From CAZDCD01 sp964503885 (GTDB lineage Bacteria > Bacteroidota > Bacteroidia > Bacteroidales > UBA10428), in the NCBI GenBank assembly GCA_964503885.1, contig CAZDCD010000017.1, positions 1-64,000 of the forward strand: a stretch of 64,000 bases of DNA. The letters run 5' to 3'. The notes under the pieces were generated by a model. That model saw only the letters and a list, made by a program, of their open reading frames with translations. It made no database searches and was not told the origin of the DNA. Shown here one piece after another: positions 52,018 through 60,337 of this stretch. A program made the translations under genes and the position numbers. Each line of letters starts with the position of its first letter. The first letter of the stretch is position 1.

Positions 52018-52473
52018 TTATTTTATGGGTTTTACAATCAGATTGATGCTTTCTCTGCCGACAATCTCCACAAGATATCCTTTAGGGATTGTCTCTTCAG
52101 AGATGGCGGTCCAGGTCGTACCTTTGAAGCTGATTTTCCCGGGAAAGCCTTTTCTAATGTCGGCATCCGCTACTGCTGTTTTACCGATAAATTCATCACC
52201 CAGGGTATCAACCCTTTCCTTATTTCCTCCGAAAAACTGTTTTTGCAGGTATCTTCTGAATATCAACAACAGAATAACGGAACTCAATGTGAAGATAATA
52301 ACCTGCAGGTTAATACCTGTGGTGAAGAACAGGTAGCAAAGTGCCGTGATCCAGGCCCCTGCCCCGAAGAAGATAATGACAAAACCGGGAACAGCGATCT
52401 CTAGCAAGAGCAGGATCAACCCGATAAGAAACCATATTATGGCAGGATTAAGCCACAGACTTTGATCAGACAT
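52018..52473 (-). CDS. NfeD-family membrane protein (short form)
   Basis: The 151-residue protein has three to four N-terminal transmembrane helices (IIWFLIGLILLLLEIAVPGFVIIFFGAGAW and following), then the C-terminal OB-fold NfeD domain (about 85-148; GKTAVADADIRKGFPGKISFKGTTWTAIS). The protease domain of long NfeD proteins is absent, as is normal for the short class. It works with the adjacent stomatin-like protein in membrane quality control. It is the first gene of the pair. Confidence 0.93.
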   Translation of the reverse strand: MSDQSLWLNPAIIWFLIGLILLLLEIAVPGFVIIFFGAGAWITALCYLFFTTGINLQVIIFTLSSVILLLIFRRYLQKQFFGGNKERVDTLGDEFIGKTAVADADIRKGFPGKISFKGTTWTAISEETIPKGYLVEIVGRESINLIVKPIK

Positions 52474-52628
52474 TTTTCCTGAAGGATTTGGTTAGATGAT
52501 TATTGGTGTCTTTTATACAATAACGCAATACAATTTTGCCTAAAAATAAGAAAAAAACGATTTCATTTGCTTTCAGGGACAAATATTTTAAAAAATTGGT
52601 TATATTTCGTTCGATTTATTTATGCCTG

Positions 52629-53756
52629 ATGACGGTAGAGATTAAAGTTGTTACCTCGAGAAGGGATCTGAAAAAGTATATCCACCTGCCGGCGAAACTG
52701 CACCGTGACCATAAAAACTGGGTCCCCCCCCTGTATATCGATGAGTGGCAATTTTACAACCCACGGAAAAACCGTTCGTTTGCACATTGCGATTCTGTTC
52801 TTGCACTGGCTTATCGGAACAACCATCTTGTTGGCCGTGTAATGGGAATCATAAACCATAAGTATAACAGTGAGCACAATACCCGGGATGCCCGATTTTT
52901 TAATTTTGAATGCATAAATGACCAGGAAGTAACCGCTGCATTACTTGATTTTATTGAACAATGGGCAAAGCAAAAGGGAATGACAAGGGTGGTGGGTCCT
53001 TTGGGATTTTCTGATAAAGATCCCCAGGGCCTGCTGATCGAAGGATTCGATGAGCCGATTGTCATCGCTACAAATTGCAATTTTGAATACATTGTAGAAC
53101 TGGTTAAAAATCAAAATTATAAACAGTCGGTCGATCTCTTTGTATACAAACTGAAGGTTCCGGAAAAAATCCCCGACTTTTATGAAGAGATCAGGAAGAG
53201 GACCCTGACAAGAAATAATATCCGCATGCTGGAATTCACAACCAGGCGTGAACTGAGGCCATATATTAAGCCCGTTTTTCACCTGGTAAATGAAACCTTT
53301 CAGCATATCTATGGTTTTTCACAGATTGACCCCGGTGAAATGGATTATATGGCAAGCCGTTATCTGCCTGTAATCGATCCGAAATATGTCAAGCTCATCC
53401 TGGATAAAGATAACAGGGTGGTTGCCTTTTTACTGGCTATCCCTGATGTTGCCGAAGGAATAAGGCTTGCCAGGGGGCGGCTGTTTCCGCTGGGTCTGAT
53501 CAGAATAATAATGGCAAGCCGCAGAACCAGGCTTCTGGTTATGATGCTGGGCGCAATTAAGGAGGAATACCGCAACTATGGTCTTGATGCATTGATGGGA
53601 GTCAGGCTGCTTCAAGAGGCTCAGTCAGGAGGCATGGAAGTAATCGACAGCCATCTGGTGTTGGAAACCAATACCAAAATGAGGGCAGAATATGAAAAAC
53701 TTGGAGGCTATGTATATAAGAAATACAGAATATTTCAGAAAGACCTGATTGTATAA
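52629..53756 (+). CDS. GNAT-like conserved protein of about 375 residues
   Basis: From ATG 52629 (MTVEIKVVTSRRDLKKYI) the product has 375 residues. The opening HLPAKLHRDHKNWVPPLYIDEWQFYNPRKN and the segment DSVLALAYRNNHLVGRVMGIINHKYN resemble a widespread 'YghO/GNAT-like' family. A central GPLGFSDKDPQGLLIEGFDEP and a C-terminal half-GNAT fold (KEEYRNYGLDALMGVRLLQEA) follow. No function is established that I can name. The open frame starts at 52536, but the added residues are Lys/Phe-rich and not conserved. A TATATTTC box (52601-52608, one mismatch to TAnnTTTG) just upstream supports the shorter form. Confidence 0.75.
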   Translation: MTVEIKVVTSRRDLKKYIHLPAKLHRDHKNWVPPLYIDEWQFYNPRKNRSFAHCDSVLALAYRNNHLVGRVMGIINHKYNSEHNTRDARFFNFECINDQEVTAALLDFIEQWAKQKGMTRVVGPLGFSDKDPQGLLIEGFDEPIVIATNCNFEYIVELVKNQNYKQSVDLFVYKLKVPEKIPDFYEEIRKRTLTRNNIRMLEFTTRRELRPYIKPVFHLVNETFQHIYGFSQIDPGEMDYMASRYLPVIDPKYVKLILDKDNRVVAFLLAIPDVAEGIRLARGRLFPLGLIRIIMASRRTRLLVMMLGAIKEEYRNYGLDALMGVRLLQEAQSGGMEVIDSHLVLETNTKMRAEYEKLGGYVYKKYRIFQKDLIV

Positions 53757-53800
53757 TCATAGCGTATTAGCCGGAAGAATATTCTCCATTTCAATCTGCA

Positions 53801-55084
53801 ATGAGCAAGTTACAAAGAACCCTGGTATACATTGTATGGATCATCCTGGGCTTAGCGCTCATATTTGAGCTGATCAGGGATTCCATGCGAGACGGCGATT
53901 TTGCAGGGTATATTCGGGCAGGAGAACTCCTGCTTACCGGGGGAGATATATATTCAGATCCTTATAATACCTGGCCTCCTTTTTTTTCCATATTTAGTGT
54001 TTTGTTAACATTGGGAAATGCAGCCAGCTATTTTATGGTGCGTTTCATCTGGATATCAGGAAGTATGGTAGCCATGTTTTTTATAATACGCCTGATGATC
54101 AATATATCTTTTGGAAGAAGGCTGGTGATTCCACTGGGCAGGGAAAAAAAGGTAAATGAAATAACCCTGTCAGAGCCCCTGGTATTTTTTCCTATTCTAA
54201 TAATTTTCAGGTTCATGCTGGATAATTTTGATAATATTCAGATCAATATTTACATGCTTTTTCTTGCATGCCTTTCTGTCTTTTATTTCATTCGTGGAAA
54301 ATCTGTTCCGGCTTCCTTTTTTCTTGCACTCAGCATTTCAATTAAAGTATACACGATCTTTCTGTTCTTGTATTTTCTGTTTAAACGGGAATTTAAAACG
54401 GTTGCATGGACACTTTTCTTTTTGGTCCTCATAAATTCGGTTTCCCTGCTTGTATTTGGTACTGAAAAAACCATCGACTATTATACCTATTGGTATCGTG
54501 AAATTGCTTCACCTCCTCCAACGATACATCATAAGAATCAGTCGCTTTTTGGATTAATGCTGAGATTCCTGACCGGCGAAAATCCGGGCATTGGTTTTTA
54601 TGTCAATTTCCTGAGCATTAAAGCCGAAGCTGTAAAAAAATTCACGTATCTGTTCATACTGGTTGCTGCTCTTTATCCTGCAATTCGTTTCAGGCATAAA
54701 CTCACTGATCGAAAAAGCATGAAAGCCATCTTTGAATATTCTTTTGTTCTTTCGGCTATTCCTCTGCTGACCCCTCTGGCATGGCAACCTTATTTTGTAT
54801 TTCTATGGTTTTCATACATGCTGGTCTTTGTGTTTTTGTATCAACTTAAAAATACCTTGAATCCCCGGTTAATGTTCACGCTGAGGCTTCTTTTTATGCT
54901 TTCGGTTGTGTTGAATATATTTTCAACAGAAGGGATTGTGGGAAACCGATTTTCAGATGTGCTTGAAACCCTGTCTTGTATCACATTTGGAACGTTGATC
55001 GTTCTTTTTATTCAGTTTGTGCTTTATCTCAATTTACCGCAGTTCGATATCTTTTCTTTACGTTTCTTTAAAGCACGGAAATAA
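53801..55084 (+). CDS. GT87-family (DUF2029) membrane glycosyltransferase
   Basis: The 427-residue polytopic protein has about 10-11 transmembrane helices and fits the glycosyltransferase 87 family, polyprenol-phosphate-mannose-dependent mannosyltransferases. The first periplasmic loop keeps the acidic catalytic motif region RDGDFAGYIRAGELLLTGGDIYSDPYNTWPPFFSI-like (key Asp in DGDFAGYIRAG). A later loop has SPPPTIHHKNQSLFG. It would add a sugar to an envelope glycolipid or glycan from the periplasmic side. It lies 44 bp after the GNAT-like gene and 65 bp before the ComB-like gene; shared transcription is possible. Confidence 0.82.
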   Translation: MSKLQRTLVYIVWIILGLALIFELIRDSMRDGDFAGYIRAGELLLTGGDIYSDPYNTWPPFFSIFSVLLTLGNAASYFMVRFIWISGSMVAMFFIIRLMINISFGRRLVIPLGREKKVNEITLSEPLVFFPILIIFRFMLDNFDNIQINIYMLFLACLSVFYFIRGKSVPASFFLALSISIKVYTIFLFLYFLFKREFKTVAWTLFFLVLINSVSLLVFGTEKTIDYYTYWYREIASPPPTIHHKNQSLFGLMLRFLTGENPGIGFYVNFLSIKAEAVKKFTYLFILVAALYPAIRFRHKLTDRKSMKAIFEYSFVLSAIPLLTPLAWQPYFVFLWFSYMLVFVFLYQLKNTLNPRLMFTLRLLFMLSVVLNIFSTEGIVGNRFSDVLETLSCITFGTLIVLFIQFVLYLNLPQFDIFSLRFFKARK

Positions 55085-55149
55085 GGTGATTACCCCATTG
55101 ATTACGGGTTTATTTTTGTTTCTTTACCAGCTGGAACAATACTCCTGAA

Positions 55150-55845
55150 ATGAACATCCAGATATTGCAGTTGGTGGAAGGCGCCAGGCAGGCCAAAGGG
55201 CTGACGGTTATCATCGATGTGTTCAGGGCGTTTTCACTGACCTGTTATTTATTTGATCAGGGTGTAGACGCTATTTTTCCGGTCGGGAATATTGATTTTG
55301 CATACCGGCTTAAGGAAGAAAATCCGGAATATATTCTGATCGGGGAGAGGAATAATAAAAAAATGCCGGGTTTTGATTTTGGCAATTCACCCTTTGAGAT
55401 CAGAAATTTCGATTTTACAGGCAAAACGATTATACATACCACAAGTGCAGGGACACAAGGACTGGTAAGTGCTTCCGGAGCTGATGAATTGATAACAGGA
55501 AGTTTTGTAAATGCGGAGGCCATCATCCGGTACCTCAGGGCCGCAAATCCTGCAATTGTTTCGCTGGTTTGTATGGGGTACTCCTCGAAATACCCTGTTG
55601 AAGAAGATACATATTGCGCAGAATATATCAAATCGCAGCTTGAAAACACACCAACCGATTATGAACAGATGGTGGAAACCATCAGGCAAACCAGCGGCAG
55701 ACGGTTTTTTAATCCGGATACACAGCACCATTGTCCTGAACAGGATTTTTATCTTTGTCTTGAACTGAGTAAATTCAACATTGTGCTGAAGGCCGAACCG
55801 GGATCTGATAACAGGCTTGTTCTACGAAAATTTATCCCTGCCTGA
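55150..55845 (+). CDS. ComB-family 2-phosphosulfolactate phosphatase-like protein
   Basis: The 231-residue protein belongs to the ComB family (Mg2+-dependent 2-phosphosulfolactate phosphatase). Visible motifs are TVIIDVFRAFSLTCYLFDQGVDAIFPVG, ILIGERNNKKMPGFDFGNSPFEI, IIHTTSAGTQGLV and VCMGYSSKYPVEEDTYCAEYI. In methanogens the enzyme serves coenzyme M synthesis. Bacterial homologs in organisms without coenzyme M have an uncertain substrate, so the family name should not be read as proof of function. No other sulfolactate genes are seen here. Confidence 0.85.
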   Translation: MNIQILQLVEGARQAKGLTVIIDVFRAFSLTCYLFDQGVDAIFPVGNIDFAYRLKEENPEYILIGERNNKKMPGFDFGNSPFEIRNFDFTGKTIIHTTSAGTQGLVSASGADELITGSFVNAEAIIRYLRAANPAIVSLVCMGYSSKYPVEEDTYCAEYIKSQLENTPTDYEQMVETIRQTSGRRFFNPDTQHHCPEQDFYLCLELSKFNIVLKAEPGSDNRLVLRKFIPA

Positions 55846-56049
55846 ATTCCCTGAACGTTTTTTCTTACGATCCCTTGTGACTAATTGTACGAATCCGAAC
55901 GTCTACTGTTTTCCAGCGGTCACTTTTAACATTATAAGCCGGCTCTCATATGGTATATAAAACATTGATATATAAATATATATAAAGTTTGGCACGATAA
56001 ATGTTAAATGTTTACCATTCAATCAATAACCAAAACAGGAGATAAAAAA

Positions 56050-56619
56050 ATGAAAACAACAAAGGCAAATGCAAAAACCGGAATGCGGATAACAGCATTG
56101 ATGTTTTTACTGTCAGCAGTTTTTATGACACTTGACGGACAGAAGGCTGCAACTTTTTATACCGGATACAGCCACACGACTACTTTCAGGGAATTGCTTA
56201 ACGATATAACAAGCTCGGTAAACCATGTTCAGTCATATGACCATAGCGTTGCTGCAGTTGCGTTGACCTTACCAGTACTGGAATCAGAAATGAAAACCGA
56301 AGACTGGATGATGAACCCGGCCACCTGGTATTGCTTAGCAGAAAATAATACAGAAGTAATTGATCCGGCTGAAACCAAAGATCCTGAACTCAGGATTGAA
56401 GGATGGATGCTCGATGAAGACTATTTCGCCGGCAATACATCTTACATGAATAATGATAAAGTGGTTGAAGAAAAACTGGTCATCGAAGACTGGATGCTGG
56501 ATCAGGCTCACTTCAGCAAAACCTTGAATGAACTGGATAACAGCACCTCTGCCGATGAACCACTGAAAGTCGAAGATTGGATGCTTGATCAGAACCATTG
56601 GATTCCGGGAGATAAGTGA
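56050..56619 (+). CDS. Exported protein with EDWML repeats, unknown function
   Basis: From ATG 56050, preceded by AGGAGA, the product is 189 residues. It has a signal peptide (about 11-31, ITALMFLLSAVFMTLDG), a middle region without known fold, and a C-terminal half built on four copies of a short acidic-aromatic motif. These are TEDWMMNPATW (83-93), IEGWMLDEDYF (116-126), IEDWMLDQAHF (145-155) and VEDWMLDQNHW (174-184), spaced 33, 29 and 29 residues. I do not recognise a named family, though similar 'E.W M' tails occur in Bacteroidetes exported proteins from memory. Upstream is an AT-rich leader with TTGGCACG (55989-55996), which resembles a sigma-54 -24 element but lacks a proper -12. A strong terminator follows, so the gene is monocistronic. 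Confidence 0.8.
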   Translation: MKTTKANAKTGMRITALMFLLSAVFMTLDGQKAATFYTGYSHTTTFRELLNDITSSVNHVQSYDHSVAAVALTLPVLESEMKTEDWMMNPATWYCLAENNTEVIDPAETKDPELRIEGWMLDEDYFAGNTSYMNNDKVVEEKLVIEDWMLDQAHFSKTLNELDNSTSADEPLKVEDWMLDQNHWIPGDK

Positions 56620-56652
56620 TCTTTGGTTTTATCTCCTGGTTTATATATCCTC

Positions 56653-56681
56653 ATGCCATGCTCTGCATGGCATTTTTTTTT
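56653..56681 (+). terminator. Intrinsic terminator after the EDWML-repeat gene
   Basis: ATGCCATGC-tct-GCATGGCAT is a perfect 9-bp stem with a 3-nt loop (56653-56673), followed by nine T residues (56673-56681). It lies 34 bp after the stop codon: a textbook rho-independent terminator. Confidence 0.9.
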
Positions 56682-56844
56682 GCCTGCAGCATTCATTACC
56701 TGAGAAAGAATAAGGACTTGTAAAATGTCCGGCAATTTTTTGGTGCATACCGGTATACAAAAAAAGATGGTATACGATTTGCAATCAGGCAATAAAATTT
56801 ACCTTTATTCGTGAAACTCAAATTTCAAAAACGCAGTGCATTGA

Positions 56845-57062
56845 CCCCGATAATTATCGGGGGTAAGTTGAACTACTAAGTGAAACGTTCTCATGAGCCA
56901 CGCAAATGCGTGGCGAATAACTGAACGAAGTGGTCTCATGACCAACGGGAATAATCCCGCCGAAGGCGGAGGGTCTGATTAGCTGCGCTGAGCTCTCCCG
57001 CCCCAGGCGGGATCGGTTCCCCGTAGCTCTGCTGCGGAATTAGTTTCCAAAGCTTGCTTTGG
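56845..57062. repeat. Cluster of six perfect hairpins (REP-like array)
   Basis: Perfect inverted repeats follow one another: CCCCGATAATTATCGGGG (56845-56862), GCCACGCA-aa-TGCGTGGC (56897-56914), CGGGA-ataa-TCCCG (56946-56959), CCGCC-gaa-GGCGG (56957-56969), TCCCGCC-cca-GGCGGGA (56996-57012) and CCAAAGC-tt-GCTTTGG (57047-57062). The stems differ in sequence, so they are not copies of one unit. Loops of 0-4 nt and tight spacing suggest a structured RNA or a nest of repeat elements. No U tracts follow them. Confidence 0.65.
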
Positions 57063-57131
57063 GGATTCATACCCGTGATTCATCTAAAAGTGCGCATGTA
57101 GAGTATGTACAATTATTTAAAATTATCTGTT

Positions 57132-57139
57132 AATTTTGA
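57132..57139 (+). promoter_or_regulatory. -7 box TAATTTTG upstream of the agarase-like gene
   Basis: TAATTTTG fits TAnnTTTG and lies 53 bp before the ATG at 57193. A -33 TTTG is not evident. Confidence 0.4.
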
Positions 57140-57192
57140 AAATCACCGTGAACAATACTATGAATTGATTTCAGAAACCTTAACCTCTTTCA

Positions 57193-59235
57193 ATGAAGAA
57201 CATAGGGATAATACATTTGCTTTGGATATTCTTCCTGATCATTCCGGTTTCATGTAAAAATATTGAAAACTCCGGTATTTCGGGTGATGAACTGGCAACG
57301 ATCGCTTTAAAACTTCAGGGGCCGGCTCATCGTGCAGATCCGGTAAAGTTTTCAAAAGACAGCCGGGAAGGCATGAACAGACCCTTTACACACAATACCC
57401 GGCTAAGTGCTTTTAATAAAACGGCTATACAGGGTATGGCCTTTTTATTTACCGGCCGGGATGCTTTTGCAGACATTCCGGTAAATCTTTTCGGGATGGA
57501 TGCCGACTGGAAAAATGCACGCCATCTGCAACTGGATCTCTACAATCCCGCTCCGGCTCCTTCAGGGATCAGGATTGCGCTTATCGGGCGGTATGGTATG
57601 ATCAACGACACCCTCACCATTCCTGAAAACACCAAAGTGTTTTTCAGGCTTGACCTCGACGAGCTGCCTCTGATCGTGGACAAATCCGACAGCATAAAAA
57701 TTAAATACCTGCGAATCGGAGCAGCAGGAAACAATCATTTGGAATCAATAGTCCTTACCGGATTGCAGGTATTGCCATACCTCGAAGTTGCTCAAAATCC
57801 GGTGATTGATAAGTTCGGACAGCGCTATGCGGGGAGCTGGCCAGAGAAAATCGGGAGTACCGATGAATTGAAGGATGAACACATAGCAGGACAAAATGCT
57901 TTTTCAGCAGACTCAGATAAGCTGGCTACTGGCAGATACGGGGGTTGGAAAGATGGCAAAAAATACCGGGCGCGGGGTAGTTTTTATACAACCAGTATTG
58001 ATGAAGCCTGGTGGATCATAAGTCCGCTGGGATATCCCTTCTGGGGTTTGGGTGTTGGCAGAATTTCTCAGGATGGACTTCGGAAAGATGCCATAGTCAT
58101 TACTAATAATGAAGACCTTATTGAAGGGCTTCCCGGCAGGGAAAGCAAATTTGATAAGGCATACCTTTCGGAAAACAGGTTCAGCTTTTATGCCTATAAT
58201 ATCCTTCGAAAATACGGTTCATTCGAAAAATGGCAGCAGTCGCTTGATGCACGTATAGATAGCTGGGGATTCAACACGGTATTATGTGCCGTAGAAAAAG
58301 GGTTCTATTCAGCTCCGGCGATACCTTATATATCAGTTATAAATACAAACCGGCAAAGTGATCTGTTGATCGGCAATACTCTCTGCGACTACTTCGATCC
58401 GCGATGGGAAAATTATATAGACTCCCTCTTTACAAAAATGAGGGATAATGTAACCGACAGCTTTCTTCTGGGTTACCTGGTCGACAACGATCTTGAGTTC
58501 CATAGTAACAACCTTCTCAGGATCCTTCCTGCTGATGCACCTTCGAGATATCAATGGGAGATATTGGTTAAACAGCGCTACGGATGGTCGCTGAGGAATT
58601 TGAATGCTTCGCTTGGAAGTGATTATGCTTCGTGGGATTCAATCCGGAACATCCCCGCTCCTGAATATGATGATTTACAAAATATTTATTCCGATTTTGA
58701 ATCGGCGTTTATCGATAAATACTTCAGGACTATCTCACATACCCTCAAAAAGTACGATCCGGCGCATCTCTATATGGGGCCCGCAATTCACACCAAAAGT
58801 CAGGATATAACCGAATTGCAGAAAACCGGCAGGTATTGTGATATCATTGTTGTATTTGCAGATCAGCAGCATGCAGGCAGCGAAACCATTAAAAAAGTAT
58901 ATGATGCAGGTGGAAAACCTGTATTTGTTGAAATTGAAAACCTGCCGTTGCATGGTGATCAGGATATTCCTTCAGTGACCAAACGTTACACCCCTGCTCA
59001 AAGGGCCGGATACCTGTATGAACAAACGAAGCGCCTTGCCGATCTGCCTTTTGTAGTCGGAATTTTGTGGGAACCATTAACCGACAGGCCGGTGCTTCCG
59101 TCACCGGGAAGTGATATCAACAAGATCACCGGATTCGTAAGCATCACCGATATTTCTTACCACGACCTGACCGGCAGTGCGCGAAAATGCTCTAACCTGA
59201 TATACATGTGGCACGCGGGAATGTCAAAGCCTTAA
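57193..59235 (+). CDS. GH50 beta-agarase-like lipoprotein
   Basis: This 680-residue protein has a lipoprotein signal (LLWIFFLIIPVSC). An N-terminal beta-sandwich/CBM-like region (about 60-200) and a TIM-barrel catalytic domain (about 245-670) follow. The join YGGWKDGKKYRARGSFYTT, then WWIISPLGYPFWGLGVGRI and DSWGFNTVL, is characteristic of GH50-type agarase-superfamily proteins. At the acid/base position, where GH50 enzymes have Asn-Glu, this protein reads LVDNDLEF (Asp in place of Glu). The presumed nucleophile region reads GKPVFVEIENLPLHG with Glu kept. It could act on agarose-like or other red-algal or plant galactans, or be a diverged enzyme. It overlaps the convergent DnaJ-like gene by 12 bp. 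Confidence 0.78.
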   Translation: MKNIGIIHLLWIFFLIIPVSCKNIENSGISGDELATIALKLQGPAHRADPVKFSKDSREGMNRPFTHNTRLSAFNKTAIQGMAFLFTGRDAFADIPVNLFGMDADWKNARHLQLDLYNPAPAPSGIRIALIGRYGMINDTLTIPENTKVFFRLDLDELPLIVDKSDSIKIKYLRIGAAGNNHLESIVLTGLQVLPYLEVAQNPVIDKFGQRYAGSWPEKIGSTDELKDEHIAGQNAFSADSDKLATGRYGGWKDGKKYRARGSFYTTSIDEAWWIISPLGYPFWGLGVGRISQDGLRKDAIVITNNEDLIEGLPGRESKFDKAYLSENRFSFYAYNILRKYGSFEKWQQSLDARIDSWGFNTVLCAVEKGFYSAPAIPYISVINTNRQSDLLIGNTLCDYFDPRWENYIDSLFTKMRDNVTDSFLLGYLVDNDLEFHSNNLLRILPADAPSRYQWEILVKQRYGWSLRNLNASLGSDYASWDSIRNIPAPEYDDLQNIYSDFESAFIDKYFRTISHTLKKYDPAHLYMGPAIHTKSQDITELQKTGRYCDIIVVFADQQHAGSETIKKVYDAGGKPVFVEIENLPLHGDQDIPSVTKRYTPAQRAGYLYEQTKRLADLPFVVGILWEPLTDRPVLPSPGSDINKITGFVSITDISYHDLTGSARKCSNLIYMWHAGMSKP

Positions 59236-59820
59236 CCTGAACCTATATCCGGCCGAAAAAAATTTCAGGTGAACATCTATGGATAGCCCGGACAGGATGA
59301 TCATCACAATCATCATGATACCGAACAACGAAGCACAGAAAGCGACAAATAGGGTGGCTACAGCACTTTTTTCAGGATCAATGCCGTCCTTAAGGACAGA
59401 AATCATGGGACCTGCAGTGATGTATATCCCTGCAAAGAGAAAAATAAGGTGAAAGAAATAATACACTACCTTTCCAAAGACCGTGGTCCTGAAATCAAAA
59501 TTTTCTTTGTGCTTTACTCGGTTATGGAAGTGCTGTGCTGACATTCTGCGGTACCGATCCCGTGAAAAGGCGGAACTGTGGTAATAAGGATCTTTCCTGT
59601 AGCCTGCACTCTCGTACACCTGCAAATGGCTTGTGAATACTCCGTGAAACCGGGTAATGTAATCAAACGCCTTTTTCACCCGGATGAATTCGGATTGTGC
59701 ATCCGGTGAAGGGTTTAAATCGGGATGAAGGAGTTTTGCTTTTTGACGGAATGCCCGTTTAATCTCGGCCATTTCCGAAACCGGCCTTACGCCCAGTATT
59801 TTGCAGCAGTATGTGTACAT
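59224..59820 (-). CDS. DnaJ-domain membrane protein
   Basis: The 198-residue protein has an N-terminal J domain (YTYCCKILGVRPVSEMAEIKRAFRQKA, with the invariant HPD in LLHPDLNPSP; residues 3-65), a basic linker (70-105) and two or three transmembrane helices (FGKVVYYFFHLIFLFAGIYI and VATLFVAFCASLFGIMMIVMIILSG). It would recruit DnaK to the membrane; the client is unknown. There are 41 bp between this gene and the upstream small gene. Confidence 0.88.
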   Translation of the reverse strand: MYTYCCKILGVRPVSEMAEIKRAFRQKAKLLHPDLNPSPDAQSEFIRVKKAFDYITRFHGVFTSHLQVYESAGYRKDPYYHSSAFSRDRYRRMSAQHFHNRVKHKENFDFRTTVFGKVVYYFFHLIFLFAGIYITAGPMISVLKDGIDPEKSAVATLFVAFCASLFGIMMIVMIILSGLSIDVHLKFFSAGYRFRLRL

Positions 59821-59861
59821 ATCTGATCAGTATATAAACCGGCTTCCGTTATGCCGGGCAA

Positions 59862-60155
59862 TCACAGAAATTCTTCGAGCATCAGATCCCATTCCTCCTT
59901 GAATGAATGATCAGGTATGTCTTTGCCGGCTTTCGAATACCAGTGGCGGGCATTGTCGAGATCACCCTTTTTGCGGTGCAGATAAGCATGTATCCATGCC
60001 GCTTCATGAGTATAGACCGATTGCACCAACTCATGGGCCGCCTCCCAGTCGCCATTAGCATCAAACCACAGAGCCTGAAGCAGTTGGTTGAACTCTTCAG
60101 GTGGATCCGAATGCTGCAGCGTTTCAATAAACTCTTCGGAAGAATAGCGGGTCAT
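59862..60155 (-). CDS. Conserved 97-residue hypothetical protein (TPR-like)
   Basis: The product contains ALWFDANGDWEAAHELVQ, AAWIHAYLHRKKGDLDNARHWYSKAGKD and a terminal EEWDLMLEEFL. This recalls a widespread small family with a two-helix TPR-like core and the signature 'DW..AH....W.HA.LHR.EGD..NA.YWY..A'. The function is unknown. It lies just downstream of the frameshifted helix-turn-helix gene, whose restored stop (60159-60161) would be 3 bp before this start, so they were probably one operon. Confidence 0.8.
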   Translation of the reverse strand: MTRYSSEEFIETLQHSDPPEEFNQLLQALWFDANGDWEAAHELVQSVYTHEAAWIHAYLHRKKGDLDNARHWYSKAGKDIPDHSFKEEWDLMLEEFL

Positions 60156-60158
60156 ACC

Positions 60159-60337
60159 TCAAAATTTTATCTGCCAGGAACGGCGTACCGGAGAAACTAT
60201 TTTTTTCCCCGTCTCAATTCCTTCAGCGCTTTGTCTACAACATTTTTCACTCGATCGGTAATTTTGGCTATGTCGCCGAAAATGAGCGCTTTATCTGTAT
60301 CTTTCAGCGTTAGTATAACACGGTCCTTTGCATCCAT
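60159..60337 (-). pseudogene. Small winged-helix-like protein, frameshifted at an A7 run
   Basis: From ATG 60337 the frame gives 46 residues (MDAKDRVILTLKDTDKALIFGDIAKITD..., then KALKELRRGKK), ending at a TAG (60197-60199) straight after seven A (plus-strand T7 at 60200-60206). One extra A restores the reading RRGKKIVSPVRRSWQIKF with a stop at 60159-60161. The restored version matches a short helix-turn-helix family whose members end '..GKI.SPKRC..'. So either the gene is truncated by one homopolymer indel or the base count is wrong. Programmed slippage at A7 is a third option. The family resembles small DNA-binding regulators; the target is unknown. Confidence 0.6.

Larger units (their letters stand above)
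56620..57192. other. 573-bp intergenic region with terminator and hairpin array
   Basis: After the terminator at 56653-56681 the region contains six perfect hairpins between 56845 and 57062 (separate entry) and a TAATTTTG -7 box at 57132-57139. No protein-coding gene, tRNA or rRNA is supported. Confidence 0.6.

Noticed and set aside
52536..52628. N-terminal extension of the GNAT-like protein
   Set aside because: The extra 31 residues are Lys/Phe-rich, not conserved, and overlap a near-consensus promoter box at 52601-52608.
55989..56005. Sigma-54 promoter before the EDWML-repeat gene
   Set aside because: TTGGCACG fits a -24 element, but the -12 position reads ATGT rather than TTGC, and no sigma-54 activator is nearby.
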